A stretch of 50,188 bases of DNA from Bacillota bacterium (GCA_021797775.1 JAJZZC010000008.1:11888-62075), one strand, 5' to 3'. Shown: positions 14,659-24,803, counted from the stretch's first letter. The notes: a model not told the origin generated them from the sequence alone. Translations and numbers: made by a program.

Positions 14659-16095
14659 TCAGCGCACCACGCCAGCGCTCGCCCAGTTGGACAGGCTGAA
14701 GAAGACCTGCGGCAAGACGCCCAGGGCGACCACGCCTGCGGCGGAGAGCCAGAGGCTGGCGAGCGTGGCCGGGCTCTCCACGAGCTGGCCGCCTCCCTCC
14801 GGCGCCGGATCCAACCACATCGTGCGCGCCACCGACCAGTAGTAGCCGATCGAAATCGCGCTGTTCACGGCGATGCCCACAGCGAGCCAGGCCATACCCC
14901 CATGCACGGCGGCCCCGATCAGGCCGAGCTTGCCCATAAACCCGGCCGTCACCGGAACCCCCACGTACGAGGCCAGGAAGAGCGTGAGGAGGGCCGCGAG
15001 CACCGGCGCCCGTCGCCCAAGCCCCGCATAGTCGCTGATCAGGTCACCCTGGCCACGCACCGACAGGATGACCACCACCGCGAAGACGCCCAACGTGGTG
15101 AATAGATACGTCAGTAGGTAGAAAAGCGTCGACCCAATCCCGATGCGCGTCGCCACGGCCAGACCGGCCAGGATGTAACCGACCTGCGCCACTGAGGAGT
15201 ACGCCAACATCCGCTTGAGATTGGACTGCCAGAGGGCGGTGGCATTGCCCACCGTCATCGTGAGGATAGCCAGGCCGGCCAGCCACACGCCCCACGTAGC
15301 CGACAGCGGGCCCATGCCCCCCGACACCACGCGCATCAGGCCGACGAAGCCGGCTGTCTCCGCCACCACCATCAGGTAGCCGGTCACCGGCGTGGGAGCC
15401 CCCTCGTACGCGTCCGGCGCCCACAGGTGGAACGGCGCCGCCGCGATCTTGAAGGCGAAGCCCACGAGCACAAAGCCTACCGCGAGCCAGACCACGCCAG
15501 CCAGTGGCCCTCCCAGGGCGAGCCGCAGCCCGGCGGCCACCTCTGGGATGCCCGTCTGCCCCGTAAGCCCGTACACCAGCGACAGGCCGAACGCGAGAAT
15601 GGCGGAGGCGAGCGCGCCGTTGATCAGGTACTTGAGCCCGGCCTCGTGGCTGCGCGGCTCGTCGCGCAGGAACGCCGCCAGGATGTAGGACGACATCGAC
15701 AGCAACTCGAGACCGACGAACAGACTGACGATATCCCACGACACGGCCATGACCATCGCGCCCGTGGTGGCAAAGCAGATCAGCGCCAGGAATTCACCCA
15801 GGTCCCTGCCGCGAGCCGCTACGAAGTCGAGCGAGAATAGCGTAACCAGGACCGCGGCGGCGAGGAACACCAAGGCGAAGAACCGGCTGAAGCCATCGAG
15901 AATCACCATGCCGCCCAGCACGACGTGCCCGGCCGCCGGCAGGCGCGCTGCCACGACACCCGCAACCACCATGCCCGCCAGACAGATGTACCCCAGGGGG
16001 CGCTGGCGCACCGCCGGCACCGCCACATCGAGCAGCAACAGCAGCATGCCCACACCAGACAGGATGATCTCGGGCCAGACGGCGCTGAAGTCCAC
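14659..16095 (-). CDS. nuoN: NADH-quinone oxidoreductase subunit N
   Basis: NuoN is one of three antiporter-like proton-pumping subunits of the complex I membrane arm (478 residues, about 14 helices). The proton channel features are visible: Glu in LFVGLELLSMSSYI, and the Lys and broken-helix region around FKIAAAPFHLWAPDAYEGAP. It is the last gene of the operon, 74 bp after nuoM, and ends before the terminator. Confidence 0.95.
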   Translation of the reverse strand: MDFSAVWPEIILSGVGMLLLLLDVAVPAVRQRPLGYICLAGMVVAGVVAARLPAAGHVVLGGMVILDGFSRFFALVFLAAAVLVTLFSLDFVAARGRDLGEFLALICFATTGAMVMAVSWDIVSLFVGLELLSMSSYILAAFLRDEPRSHEAGLKYLINGALASAILAFGLSLVYGLTGQTGIPEVAAGLRLALGGPLAGVVWLAVGFVLVGFAFKIAAAPFHLWAPDAYEGAPTPVTGYLMVVAETAGFVGLMRVVSGGMGPLSATWGVWLAGLAILTMTVGNATALWQSNLKRMLAYSSVAQVGYILAGLAVATRIGIGSTLFYLLTYLFTTLGVFAVVVILSVRGQGDLISDYAGLGRRAPVLAALLTLFLASYVGVPVTAGFMGKLGLIGAAVHGGMAWLAVGIAVNSAISIGYYWSVARTMWLDPAPEGGGQLVESPATLASLWLSAAGVVALGVLPQVFFSLSNWASAGVVR

Positions 16096-16169
16096 CTTAT
16101 AACCGTCCCTCTCGCCGAGGCCCTACGCGCGCACGCCGTGCGCCTCGGCCCCGTTCTCACCGGCACGCC

Positions 16170-17648
16170 TCAGCCGGCCGCCCGCAGGACATGCGCCAGT
16201 TGCATGGCCGGACCATTGATGACGTGCATCAGTGTCGCCGGCATCACGCCGAGCAACAGGCAGCCGACCATGAGCGGCACCAGGGTGACCAGTTCGCGCG
16301 CGCTCACTGCCGGAAGGTTAGACCACTCCGACCGCGCCGGCCCCTTCAACACCCGCTGCATCAGAACCAGGTTGAAGCCGGCCGTGAGGACGACCCCCAC
16401 CGCCGCCCAGAACACCAGCACCCGGAAGACGGAGAAGCTACCGGCCAGGACGAAGAACTCCGCGACGAAGCCCGACAGGGTCGGCAGCCCGAGGTTCGCC
16501 AGGGTCGCGAAGGCCAAGATCGTTCCCGCGAGGGGCAGGCTGCGGTACATCCCGCCCAGGCGCGAGAACTCCCGTGTGTGCGTCCGGTCGTAAAACACCC
16601 CGACCATGAGGAAGAGCATGGCGGAGATCAGGCCGTGGCTGACCATCTGGAAAATCGCCCCGTCCACGGCCAGCGGGGTGGCCGCCGCGATACCCAGCAG
16701 CACGTAGCCCATGTGGCTGACCGACGAGTACGCGACCAGCTTCTTGAAGTCATGCTGCGACATGGCGGCCAGCGCACCGTAGATGATGTTGATCACCGCG
16801 AGCACCGCGAGCAGCGGCGCCAGGAGATGCCCTGCCCGCGGCAGCAGCGGTTCAGCGATGCGCAGAATCCCGTAGCCACCGATCTTCAGCAATACGCCCG
16901 CCAGGATGACGGAGATGGGCGTCGGCGCCTCGACGTGCGCGTCCGGCAACCACGTGTGGAAGGGGACCAGCGGCAGTTTGATCGCCAGCCCCAGGAAGAT
17001 GCCCAGAAAGATCAGGACCTGCACTGGCTGACTGATCCGGCCCCCGGCCAGGGCGGCCAGGCCTGGAATGGAGAAGGTGCGCTCCCCTGTCAAGAAGAAA
17101 AGGGCGAGCACGGCCACCAGCATCAGCGTGCTGCCCACGAAGGTGTAGATCAGGAACTTCATCGCGGCAAACTGACGACGCGGCCCGCCCCAAATCGCGA
17201 TCAGGAAGTACATCGGTACCAGCACGATGTCAAAGAAGAAGAGGAAGAGAATCAGGTCCTGGGCGCAGAATACGCCGAAGATCGCCGTTTGCATGATCAA
17301 ATACCAGATGTAGTATTCCTTCACGCGCTCAGTGATCCCGTACGACGCCACGCTGGCGAGCAGCCCGACGACCGCCGAGAGCGCCAGCATCGCCAAGCTC
17401 AGGCCGTCGACCCCAACGTAGTATTGGATCCGCCACGCGGGGATCCACGGCACCTTGGTGACAAACTGCAGCCCGGCCTGCCCGTAGTGGAAACCGGCGA
17501 ACACGGCTACCAGTAGCGCCAACGGGACGGCGAGCGCGCTCGTGGCGACCCCGCGGATCGCACGCGCGGATCCGCCCGGCAGCAGCCCGACGATCACCGC
17601 ACCGAGCAGGGGCACATAGATGAGCACGTTGAGCAGGAGGCCCCCCAC
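16170..17648 (-). CDS. nuoM: NADH-quinone oxidoreductase subunit M
   Basis: NuoM is the middle antiporter-like subunit of the complex I membrane arm (492 residues, about 14 helices). The TM7 Lys in IKLPLVPFHTWLPDAHVEAP and the following broken helix are conserved. In TM5 the sequence is LFFFDIVLVPMYFLI, with Asp where most NuoM proteins have the essential Glu, a conservative change. The GTG start lies 3 bp after the nuoL stop. Confidence 0.95.
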   Translation of the reverse strand: MGGLLLNVLIYVPLLGAVIVGLLPGGSARAIRGVATSALAVPLALLVAVFAGFHYGQAGLQFVTKVPWIPAWRIQYYVGVDGLSLAMLALSAVVGLLASVASYGITERVKEYYIWYLIMQTAIFGVFCAQDLILFLFFFDIVLVPMYFLIAIWGGPRRQFAAMKFLIYTFVGSTLMLVAVLALFFLTGERTFSIPGLAALAGGRISQPVQVLIFLGIFLGLAIKLPLVPFHTWLPDAHVEAPTPISVILAGVLLKIGGYGILRIAEPLLPRAGHLLAPLLAVLAVINIIYGALAAMSQHDFKKLVAYSSVSHMGYVLLGIAAATPLAVDGAIFQMVSHGLISAMLFLMVGVFYDRTHTREFSRLGGMYRSLPLAGTILAFATLANLGLPTLSGFVAEFFVLAGSFSVFRVLVFWAAVGVVLTAGFNLVLMQRVLKGPARSEWSNLPAVSARELVTLVPLMVGCLLLGVMPATLMHVINGPAMQLAHVLRAAG

Positions 17649-17651
17649 GAC

Positions 17652-19490
17652 CTAACCCCCAGTTGCGGTGAGCTGCAGCACGATCAGCCCGATGGTCGCC
17701 GCCACGGCGAGGGTCAGCATGTAGGCCTGGCCGTTCCCCGTGCTGAGCCGGCGCCAGACCCGGCCGAACCAGAGCGCCAGCGTGCCGCAGCCGTTGACCA
17801 GCCCGTCCACCACATAGCGGTCGAACGCCGCGATGAGAAAGCTCGGGCCCAAGCCCAGCACGTACATCACGCCCAGTCCCGCCTGGTCGAAGTACCACAG
17901 TTGCTTGCACAGAACGTAGGGCGCGCGCAGGAGTGGCGAGCGTAGGGCGGCCCGCCGCGCCTCCGCCGGCCGCGTGTAGACGAACAGCGCGACCAGGAAG
18001 CCCAGCACGGCCAACGTCAGGGGCAGGTATTCCACCAAGCCGATGCTCGGCAGCGGCCGCGCGCGCAGGAACACGGCGAGCGCCCCGCTCAGCGCGCCCA
18101 AGCCCGCGGCCGGCACGGCCAGCACCCACAGCGGCACCGTCATGACGGCCGGGGATTCGTGGGCATGGTCATAGAGGCGCCGGTTCCGCGGTTGGCCGAA
18201 GAAGGCCAAGATGCAGAGCCGTGTCATGTAATACGCCGTAAGCCCGGCGGCAAGGGTGCCGAGCCAGTAGAATACGGGGTCTGGCGATAGGTAGGCGGCA
18301 TGCAGAATAGCGTCCTTACTGAAGAAGCCGGAGAACGGGAAAATCGCGGACAGGGCAAGGCTACCAACGATAAACGTGATGGCCGTGCTCTTCTGCTTGT
18401 GCCAGAGGCCGCCCATCTCGTGCAGGTCCTGCGTGCCGGCGGCATGAATCACGCTGCCAGCCCCGAGAAAGAGCAGCGCCTTGAAGAACGCGTGCGCGAG
18501 CAGATGGAAGATACCCTCCTCGACTGCGCCCACGCCCAAGGCCATCATCATGTAGCCCAACTGACTGATCGTCGAATACGCCAACACCTTCTTGATGTCG
18601 GTCTGCACGCAGGCGATGGTCGCCGGGATAAAAGCCGAGAGCGAGCCTACTAACCCCACGACGAAGAGCGCCGAGGGGGCGAGTTCAAAGACCCCGTACG
18701 TGCGCGCCACCAGATAGACGCCCGCCGCCACCATGGTCGCGGCATGGATCAGCGCGCTGATCGGCGTTGGTCCGGCCATGGCGTCGGGCAGCCAGATCTG
18801 CAGCGGGATCTGCGCGGACTTGCCCACCGCGCCCAGGAAGATCAGCAGGGCGATGGCGTTGAGCGTCGCCGCCGGCAGGTGCAGCGCCGCCAACGCGTGG
18901 GGCAGCGCCGCAAAGCTGAACGTCCCCGTCAGCGAATACGCCCACCAGATACCGAGCAGGAGCCCGGCGTCCCCGATGCGCGTGACGATAAACGCCTTGG
19001 TGGCCGCGCGCGCGTTATTCATGTCCTCGAACCAGTGGCCGATGAGGAGGTAGCTGCACAGGCCCATAATCTCCCAGGCCATGAAGAACAGGATCAGGTT
19101 GTCCGCCAGTACGGCCGTCAGCATGCCGGTAACGAAAAGCGTCACGTTGGCGAAGAAGCGGTTATGGCGCTCATCCCCGTGCATGTAGCCGACCGAGTAG
19201 ATTTCAATAAAACACGACACGAAACTGACCATGGTGACCATCGCGGCCTGCAAGGGCCCGACGTAGAGCCCCATCCGCAGATGCAGGGTGCCCACGGTCA
19301 ACCAGGCCACGCTGGTAGACACCGTGTGTCCCTGAATGGTGGCGACCAGCAGCGCGCCGGAACTGAGCGCCGAGAGGGCCAGCGCCACGATGCCGAAGAG
19401 CGCGGAACGTTCCCCAGCCCAACGACCGACGAAGACGAACAACCCGTATGCCAGGAGCGGCAGGGCTGGAACCAGCCACGCCTCCGCCAC
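17652..19490 (-). CDS. nuoL: NADH-quinone oxidoreductase subunit L
   Basis: NuoL is the distal antiporter-like subunit (about 612 residues), with the long lateral helix and final helix visible at the C-terminus. Conserved channel blocks are FFMAWEIMGLCSYLLIGHW (TM5 Glu), KSAQIPLQIWLPDAMAGPTP (TM7 Lys) and LLAHAFFKALLFLGAGSVIH (TM8). Start choice: GTG 19490 gives MAEAWLVPALPLL-like typical spacing (translated VAEAWLVPAL). TTG 19493 and GTG 19526 are alternatives. Confidence 0.94.
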   Translation of the reverse strand: MAEAWLVPALPLLAYGLFVFVGRWAGERSALFGIVALALSALSSGALLVATIQGHTVSTSVAWLTVGTLHLRMGLYVGPLQAAMVTMVSFVSCFIEIYSVGYMHGDERHNRFFANVTLFVTGMLTAVLADNLILFFMAWEIMGLCSYLLIGHWFEDMNNARAATKAFIVTRIGDAGLLLGIWWAYSLTGTFSFAALPHALAALHLPAATLNAIALLIFLGAVGKSAQIPLQIWLPDAMAGPTPISALIHAATMVAAGVYLVARTYGVFELAPSALFVVGLVGSLSAFIPATIACVQTDIKKVLAYSTISQLGYMMMALGVGAVEEGIFHLLAHAFFKALLFLGAGSVIHAAGTQDLHEMGGLWHKQKSTAITFIVGSLALSAIFPFSGFFSKDAILHAAYLSPDPVFYWLGTLAAGLTAYYMTRLCILAFFGQPRNRRLYDHAHESPAVMTVPLWVLAVPAAGLGALSGALAVFLRARPLPSIGLVEYLPLTLAVLGFLVALFVYTRPAEARRAALRSPLLRAPYVLCKQLWYFDQAGLGVMYVLGLGPSFLIAAFDRYVVDGLVNGCGTLALWFGRVWRRLSTGNGQAYMLTLAVAATIGLIVLQLTATGG

Positions 19491-19554
19491 CAACGTCGGA
19501 CCACCGCCTCCCGGGCTGAGGCACACCGGAGGGACTGTCCCCCTCCCCTGCGCC

Positions 19555-19896
19555 TCAGCCCTTCATCAGGTCGATCTTCTCGACATCAATCGCATTGCGC
19601 CGGCGCGACACAATGATGGCCAGGGCCAGCCCCACTGCCGCTTCGGCCGCGGCGATCACCAGCACGAAGACCGCAAAGGCCTGCCCGCGGTCGCCACCGA
19701 CGGGCGTGTAACGGGAAAACGCGACCAGGTTGAGGTTGACGGCGTTCAGCATCAGCTCGATGCCCATCAGCAGCATGATCATGTTCGTCCGCCGCAGGGC
19801 GGCAAACAGCCCCAGGCAGAAGAGCGCCGCTGCCACCGTCAGAAAGTAGACAAGGGGGATGCCATAGGCGGCATCCGTCAAACCGTTGTTGCTCAT
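19555..19896 (-). CDS. nuoK: NADH-quinone oxidoreductase subunit K
   Basis: This three-helix membrane subunit has 113 residues. It carries the two buried Glu residues of the proton pathway (MGIELMLNAVNLNLVAF and VIAAAEAAVGLAL). Its ATG overlaps the nuoJ stop by 4 bp (ATGA), so translation is coupled; a longer frame upstream is spurious. Confidence 0.95.
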   Translation of the reverse strand: MSNNGLTDAAYGIPLVYFLTVAAALFCLGLFAALRRTNMIMLLMGIELMLNAVNLNLVAFSRYTPVGGDRGQAFAVFVLVIAAAEAAVGLALAIIVSRRRNAIDVEKIDLMKG

Positions 19897-20444
19897 CCGC
19901 GATCCCCCCCCTCCTCGCGCCGGGTGAGGATGATAGCGCCGACCAGCGCGGCCAGCAACAGCACCGAGGCCGCCTCGAACGGCAGGGCGTACACCGTAAA
20001 CAGGATGTGGCCCACGTACTGGGCGGAATGGGTCGCGGGGCTGAGCGGCGACGTCGGCCAGCGCGGGGCGCCGCGCCAATACGCGAGGAGCAGGACGGCG
20101 AACAGCAGAACGGCGACGGCGAGGGGCACCCAGCCCAGCAACGGCGAGCGGAGCGCCCCGGCCAGGGTGCTCCGCCCGTCGCCCTCACCGATCTCCCGCA
20201 TCTCCGAGAGCATGATCGCAAACACGACCACGGTCATGACCGCACCCGCATAGATCAGCAACTGTACCGCGGCGAGAAAGTCCGCCTGCAGCAGGAAGAA
20301 GAAACCAGCCACCCCGGCAAAGGTGGTCGCCAAGAAGAGTGCCGCGTGGGTGATCAGCGGTGCCGTGGCGACCCGGTAGCCCGAGTACAGGGTCAGTACG
20401 GTCAACATGAGAAACGCCGCCAGCGGCCAACTCAACCGTCTCAC
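19893..20444 (-). CDS. nuoJ: NADH-quinone oxidoreductase subunit J
   Basis: A 183-residue, five-helix subunit of the membrane arm. The TM3 block AAVQLLIYAGAVMTVVVFAIML contains the pi-bulge region typical of NuoJ. The start is a GTG 37 bp after nuoI, and the stop overlaps nuoK. Confidence 0.93.
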   Translation of the reverse strand: MRRLSWPLAAFLMLTVLTLYSGYRVATAPLITHAALFLATTFAGVAGFFFLLQADFLAAVQLLIYAGAVMTVVVFAIMLSEMREIGEGDGRSTLAGALRSPLLGWVPLAVAVLLFAVLLLAYWRGAPRWPTSPLSPATHSAQYVGHILFTVYALPFEAASVLLLAALVGAIILTRREEGGDRG

Positions 20445-20481
20445 CCCTGCTCAACGGCCATCGCGCGCCCGCCCCGAGCGG

Positions 20482-20961
20482 TCAGAGCTTCTGGCCGTCA
20501 GCCACCCGCAGCGAGCGGGAGGTCTTCCAGAGCTCAGCCAACTGGTCCTGGTCAAAACGCAAATCCTGCACCTGGTACGAGGACAGCTCCACCACGTCGG
20601 CCATCTCGAGTGCATCGAAGGGGCAGGCCTCTACGCATAGGTTGCAGACCATGCAGTGCGAGAGGTCAAGGTGGAAACTTTCGGGCCAGGACTTCTTGCG
20701 GCCGCTCTCGTCCACCGCCTGCACGATCTCGATGCAGCCAGGGGGGCAACTCCGCTCGCAGAGCCCGCAGCTCACGCAATTGAGCCGACCGGTGGCCTCG
20801 TTGACCTTGAGGACCGGCACGCTGCGCGAGCCGCGCTCGAAGGGCGGCTTCTCCTCCGGATAGCGTACCGTCACCGGGCGATGGAACATCTCGTCGATGG
20901 TGATGGCATGGCCCACCACCATACTCTTGGCTGTATGCCACAGCCGCTCCAGCGTGCCCAC
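20482..20961 (-). CDS. nuoI: NADH-quinone oxidoreductase subunit I
   Basis: A 159-residue peripheral subunit carrying two [4Fe-4S] clusters (N6a/N6b) that pass electrons to NuoB. Both ferredoxin motifs are intact: CVSCGLCERSCPPGC and CMVCNLCVEACPFDAL. The N-terminal HRPVTVRYPEEKPP is the family's membrane-apposed segment. It starts 4 bp after the nuoH stop. Confidence 0.95.
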   Translation of the reverse strand: MGTLERLWHTAKSMVVGHAITIDEMFHRPVTVRYPEEKPPFERGSRSVPVLKVNEATGRLNCVSCGLCERSCPPGCIEIVQAVDESGRKKSWPESFHLDLSHCMVCNLCVEACPFDALEMADVVELSSYQVQDLRFDQDQLAELWKTSRSLRVADGQKL

Positions 20962-20965
20962 GGAC

Positions 20966-21928
20966 TCACCTCACCAACAGGTAAAACGCTGTCCCCAGGA
21001 TATCGAGCAACGAGACGGGAAACAGAAACTTCCAGCCCAGGTCCATCAACTGGTCAATACGGATGCGGGGCAGGGTCCAGCGGATCCAGATGCCCACGAA
21101 CACGAGTAGATAGGTCTTGAGCAGGAACCACACCCAGCCAGGCAGAAAGGCGAAACCGCTCCAGCCGCCAAGGAACAGCGTGACAGCCAGGGCGGACGTC
21201 GTAAACAGGTTGCTGTATTCCGCCAGTGCGAACATGGCCCAGCGCATGCCGCTGTACTCGGTGAAGTAGCCGGCGATGAGTTCAGACTCCGCCTCTGAGA
21301 GGTCAAAGGGCGTGCGGTTGAGCTCGGCGAGCGCCGCGATGAAGAAGACGACGAATCCGAGGATTTGCGGGAAGACGAACCACTCGTGATGTTGGACCTG
21401 GCGCATCACGATGGTCTGCAACGTGAGCGTCCCGCTCGCCAGCACGACACCAATGGTCGAGAGAATCAGGGGGATCTCGTAGCTAAACAACTGGGCACCT
21501 GCCCGCATGGCGCCCAGGAGTGAATACTTATTGTTGCTGCCCCAGCCTGCCATAAAGATACCGAGCAAGGTAAAGCTCGTCACGGACGCGAAGAACACCA
21601 AGCCGATGTTCAGGTTCTGCAGCACGAAAGTGCGGCCGATGGGCAGTACCAGGTACACGAGCACCGCTGGCACCATGGACACCGCAGGTGCGAGAAACCA
21701 GAGCCAGCGGTCGGCGTCGCCCGGCATCACATCCTCCTTCCCCAGCAACTTGAGGATGTCCGCCGCCGACTGCAAAATGCCCGCGGGGCCACCCACCCGG
21801 AGGGGCCCGTAGCGGCGCTGGATGTAGCCAGAGACCTTGCGCTCCGCCCAGATGAGCACGAAGGCGTTCAGCCCGACGAAGAGGACCACGCCGATGATCT
21901 TGAGGACGGCCGCCAGCAGGATGTTCAA
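20966..21928 (-). CDS. nuoH: NADH-quinone oxidoreductase subunit H
   Basis: This 320-residue, eight-helix subunit lines the quinone cavity and links the hydrophilic arm to the pumps. Signature blocks are RKVSGYIQRRYGPLRVGGP, WGSNNKYSLLGAMRAGAQ, AELNRTPFDLSEAESELIAG with TEYSGMRWAMF, and a C-terminal WIRWTLPRIRIDQLM. A 165-bp gap separates it from nuoD and holds a small hairpin (GGCGTCGC-TCGC-GCGACGCC). Confidence 0.96.
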   Translation of the reverse strand: MNILLAAVLKIIGVVLFVGLNAFVLIWAERKVSGYIQRRYGPLRVGGPAGILQSAADILKLLGKEDVMPGDADRWLWFLAPAVSMVPAVLVYLVLPIGRTFVLQNLNIGLVFFASVTSFTLLGIFMAGWGSNNKYSLLGAMRAGAQLFSYEIPLILSTIGVVLASGTLTLQTIVMRQVQHHEWFVFPQILGFVVFFIAALAELNRTPFDLSEAESELIAGYFTEYSGMRWAMFALAEYSNLFTTSALAVTLFLGGWSGFAFLPGWVWFLLKTYLLVFVGIWIRWTLPRIRIDQLMDLGWKFLFPVSLLDILGTAFYLLVR

Positions 21929-22093
21929 GCCCCAGTCCCCCCGTGACCCGTCAGGCGGCGTCGCTCGCGCGACGCCCTTCCCTCAGCCCCTCGGAGCCGT
22001 ACGCCCGCCGGTCGGCCAATCCTCACCGGGCACCCCCCCATCCCGCGAGACACGGCCGTGTGCGGGCGCCCCCGGAGGGCGGCCCCTCCCGCC

Positions 22094-23308
22094 CTAGCGG
22101 TCGCACTCCCCCATGATGATGTCAAGCGCCCCGACGGAGGCGATCAGGTCGGCGACCTTGCTGCCCTCGGACATGAGCGGCACCAGTTGCAAGTGGCAGA
22201 ACGAAGGGGCTCGCCATTTCAGGCGGTACGGCTTGGCGCCGCCATCGGAGATGAGGAAGACCCCCACCTCACCGCGGGGCGACTCCACGCGGCTGTAGTA
22301 ATCGCCCGCGCGCGGGCGCACGTTCGGGCGCACGCGCGCCAGGACCGGACCGTCGGGCAACACGCGCAGGACCTGCCGGATGATGCGGATGCTCTCCTTC
22401 ATCTCCAGCATGCGGACCATGGCCATGTCATACACGTCGCCGTTCTTGCCCACCGGCACGTCGAACTCGAAGCGGTCATACACGAGGTACGGCTGCGTCT
22501 TTCGCAGGTCCCACGGCACGCCCGCCCCGCGCAGCATCGGGCCGCTGGCACCCCATGCGATGGCCTGCTCTGCGGTCAGCCGGCCCACGCCCTTGGTGCG
22601 CTGGATGTAAATCTCGTTCTCAATCAGCAGAGCCATGTACTCCGGCCATGCCTGGCGCTCTACGTAGTCCAGAAACTTCTCTAGGTCCTGGAACCAAGAG
22701 TCCTGCACGTCGTTGCGCAGTCCGCCCAAGCGGTTGAAGGCATACAGCATTCGCGAACCAGTGGCCTTTTCCATGAGCGTATAGCCCCATTCGCGCTCGC
22801 GGAACGCGTACATGAACGGGGAGAAGGCGCCGAGGTCTAGGCCGTAGGTGCCGTAGAACAATAGGTGGCTGATGATGCGCTGCAACTCCGAGAAGAGGAC
22901 GCGCAGATAGGTGGCACGCGGCGGTACGTCGATATCCGCCAGCTTTTCGACGGCGAGGCACACGGCGATCTCGTTCGTAATGGCCGCCAGGTAGTCATTG
23001 CGGTCGGAGAAGGGCACGATACCCGGATAGGCCCAACCCTCGACGATCTTTTCGAAGTTGCGGTGCAGGAACCCGATGTCCGGCAAGACACGGACGACCA
23101 TCTCGCCGTCGAGGGTGACGACCAGCCGGAGCACGCCGTGCGTGCTCGGATGCTGGGGGCCCATGTTGATCGTCATGAGGTGGCCCTCGCCGGAGTCCTC
23201 GGCCCCTTCTTGGGGCGAGGACGGTAGGACGCCCTGGGGCGCATGTGCTTCCAGAACGCGGCCGGCCTGCCCCTTCCGCGTGTCGGTGCCCTGCGCCGTG
23301 ACAGCCAA
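22094..23308 (-). CDS. nuoD: NADH-quinone oxidoreductase subunit D
   Basis: A 404-residue quinone-binding subunit of the peripheral arm, related to [NiFe]-hydrogenase large subunits. The quinone-site loop NMGPQHPSTHGVLRLVVTLD (His and neighbouring residues), GFLHRNFEKI and the C-terminal SVGALDIIMGECDR are conserved. The first 40 residues are a non-conserved extension, so a shorter start at MTINMGPQHP (23176) is conceivable. It is a separate gene, not fused to nuoC. Confidence 0.95.
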   Translation of the reverse strand: MAVTAQGTDTRKGQAGRVLEAHAPQGVLPSSPQEGAEDSGEGHLMTINMGPQHPSTHGVLRLVVTLDGEMVVRVLPDIGFLHRNFEKIVEGWAYPGIVPFSDRNDYLAAITNEIAVCLAVEKLADIDVPPRATYLRVLFSELQRIISHLLFYGTYGLDLGAFSPFMYAFREREWGYTLMEKATGSRMLYAFNRLGGLRNDVQDSWFQDLEKFLDYVERQAWPEYMALLIENEIYIQRTKGVGRLTAEQAIAWGASGPMLRGAGVPWDLRKTQPYLVYDRFEFDVPVGKNGDVYDMAMVRMLEMKESIRIIRQVLRVLPDGPVLARVRPNVRPRAGDYYSRVESPRGEVGVFLISDGGAKPYRLKWRAPSFCHLQLVPLMSEGSKVADLIASVGALDIIMGECDR

Positions 23309-23365
23309 GGACCATGCCCCCTTCGCCCTCCGGCGAGTGCCGGCGAAACCGCGACCGTCCGGCGC

Positions 23366-24028
23366 CTAGCGCGCGCGGATCTTGCGCGTGCGCTGTTCAC
23401 GCTGGTCCACATAGTCTTTGCGCAGCGGGTAGCCGCCCGAGAAACCCTCGGGCATCAGGATGCGCCGCAGGTCGGGGTGGCCAGGGAACTGCACGCCAAG
23501 GAGGTCAAACACCTCGCGCTCGTGCCAATTGGCGCCGGGCCACAGCCCCGTGACGCTGGGCAGCCAGGGCTCAGCCACGACACCAGATGGCGCAGCGTCC
23601 CCTTCGGGGCCCCCGTCACGCCCGCCGGCCCCTTGCACACTGAGCTTGGGGGCTGCGGACTTCAGGACGAGGCCAACCCGCCCCGCTATGCTGAACAGGT
23701 GGTAGACGACATCGATGCGGTCGGGATAGTCGACGCCGCTGAGGCAGGTCAGGTAGTCTAGCGGGGTTTCCCGCAGGCCGCGCAGGGCCGAGGCTGCCTC
23801 CAGCAGGCGCTCGCGCGGAACGCGGAAGGCCGGGATGCCCACCGTCGCCTCGTCTTCCTCCAGGCCGGGGACATCTGCGCGCGCGCGCTCCCTCAAGCGC
23901 TGCAGCTCGGGCGCCAACGGCGCAGGGGACCGATGCGCGGAGCGGGAGGCCGCGGGTGACATTCCCCCTCCCGCGGGGCCGGCCCCTCCGAGCGCGCCAC
24001 CGCCAGAGGAGTTAGCGTCCTTGGCCAT
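23366..24028 (-). CDS. nuoC: NADH-quinone oxidoreductase subunit C
   Basis: A 220-residue 30-kDa-type subunit of the peripheral arm. The hallmark [20 protein letters not shown] and [19 protein letters not shown] are present. The N-terminus carries about 30 Gly/Ala/Ser residues, and a Gly/Asp-rich insert sits mid-domain. The ATG ([10 protein letters not shown]) is chosen over a longer frame lacking domain similarity. The 154-bp gap to nuoB is unusually large for this operon. Confidence 0.93.
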   Translation of the reverse strand: MAKDANSSGGGALGGAGPAGGGMSPAASRSAHRSPAPLAPELQRLRERARADVPGLEEDEATVGIPAFRVPRERLLEAASALRGLRETPLDYLTCLSGVDYPDRIDVVYHLFSIAGRVGLVLKSAAPKLSVQGAGGRDGGPEGDAAPSGVVAEPWLPSVTGLWPGANWHEREVFDLLGVQFPGHPDLRRILMPEGFSGGYPLRKDYVDQREQRTRKIRAR

Positions 24029-24182
24029 GCACTCCGCCCCCCCGCACAACGCTTGCTCGCTTCCCCGGACGCTTCCGCCCGCCGCTGGGCGGCCGTGGGC
24101 ACGGCCCAACGACCGGCCGTGCCCCGACGCGGCACGGCAGAGCACCGGTCAGCCGCCACACATCGGGCCGAGCGAGCGGGTG

Positions 24183-24803
24183 TCAGGCACCGGCCCCCGC
24201 CTGGTCCGAGGGACCGCTCCGGGCGAACTCCAGCCGGCGAATCTTGTCCTGGAGCAGGACGATGCCGTGGAGCAACGCCTCCGGGCGCGGTGGACACCCC
24301 GGTACGTAGATGTCAACGGGCACGACCTTGTCCACGCCGTCCACCACGTTATAGCCTTGGTGGTAGGGACCGCCATTGCTCGCGCATCCACCAAGGGCGA
24401 GGACCCAGCGCGGTTCCGCCATCTGCTCGTAGAGCTGGCGAATGCGCGGGGCCATCTTTTCAGTGACCGTGCCTGCGACGATCATCAGGTCAGACTGGCG
24501 CGGCGACCCCCGCGGGATCATGCCAAACCGGTCGAAATCGTACTTGGGCCCCCCCGTGGCCATCATCTCGATGGCGCAGCAGGCGATGCCGAAGGTCATG
24601 TACCAAATGGAGTTGGAGCGGGCCCAGTTGAGCAGCGCCTGAGCGGTGCCCGTGAACACACCGGGCAGGTGTTGCCAGAGCGGGATGGATGGGAGGGCCT
24701 CGGCAACGCGCCCTTCCCCCGCCACCGGTGCCGTGCCCAGCCAACTCTGCGGCGCGGGACCGTCGCCTGTACCGTCGGCAGACTGCCCGGCCCTCACATC
24801 CAT
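24183..24803 (-). CDS. nuoB: NADH-quinone oxidoreductase subunit B
   Basis: The 206-residue subunit holds cluster N2, the last iron-sulfur centre before quinone. All four ligands are present: the tandem Cys in [11 protein letters not shown], Cys in [11 protein letters not shown] and Cys in [11 protein letters not shown]. Relative to the family it has an extra 40-residue acidic/Gly-rich N-terminus. ATG 24803 overlaps nuoA by 10 bp and follows GAAGG; a GTG seven codons upstream is less likely. Confidence 0.95.
   Translation of the reverse strand: MDVRAGQSADGTGDGPAPQSWLGTAPVAGEGRVAEALPSIPLWQHLPGVFTGTAQALLNWARSNSIWYMTFGIACCAIEMMATGGPKYDFDRFGMIPRGSPRQSDLMIVAGTVTEKMAPRIRQLYEQMAEPRWVLALGGCASNGGPYHQGYNVVDGVDKVVPVDIYVPGCPPRPEALLHGIVLLQDKIRRLEFARSGPSDQAGAGA

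Noticed and set aside
14426-14818. N-terminal extension of nrdR to 297 codons
   Set aside because: NrdR proteins begin at the zinc ribbon, and GGAGGT six bases before GTG 14425 fixes the start.
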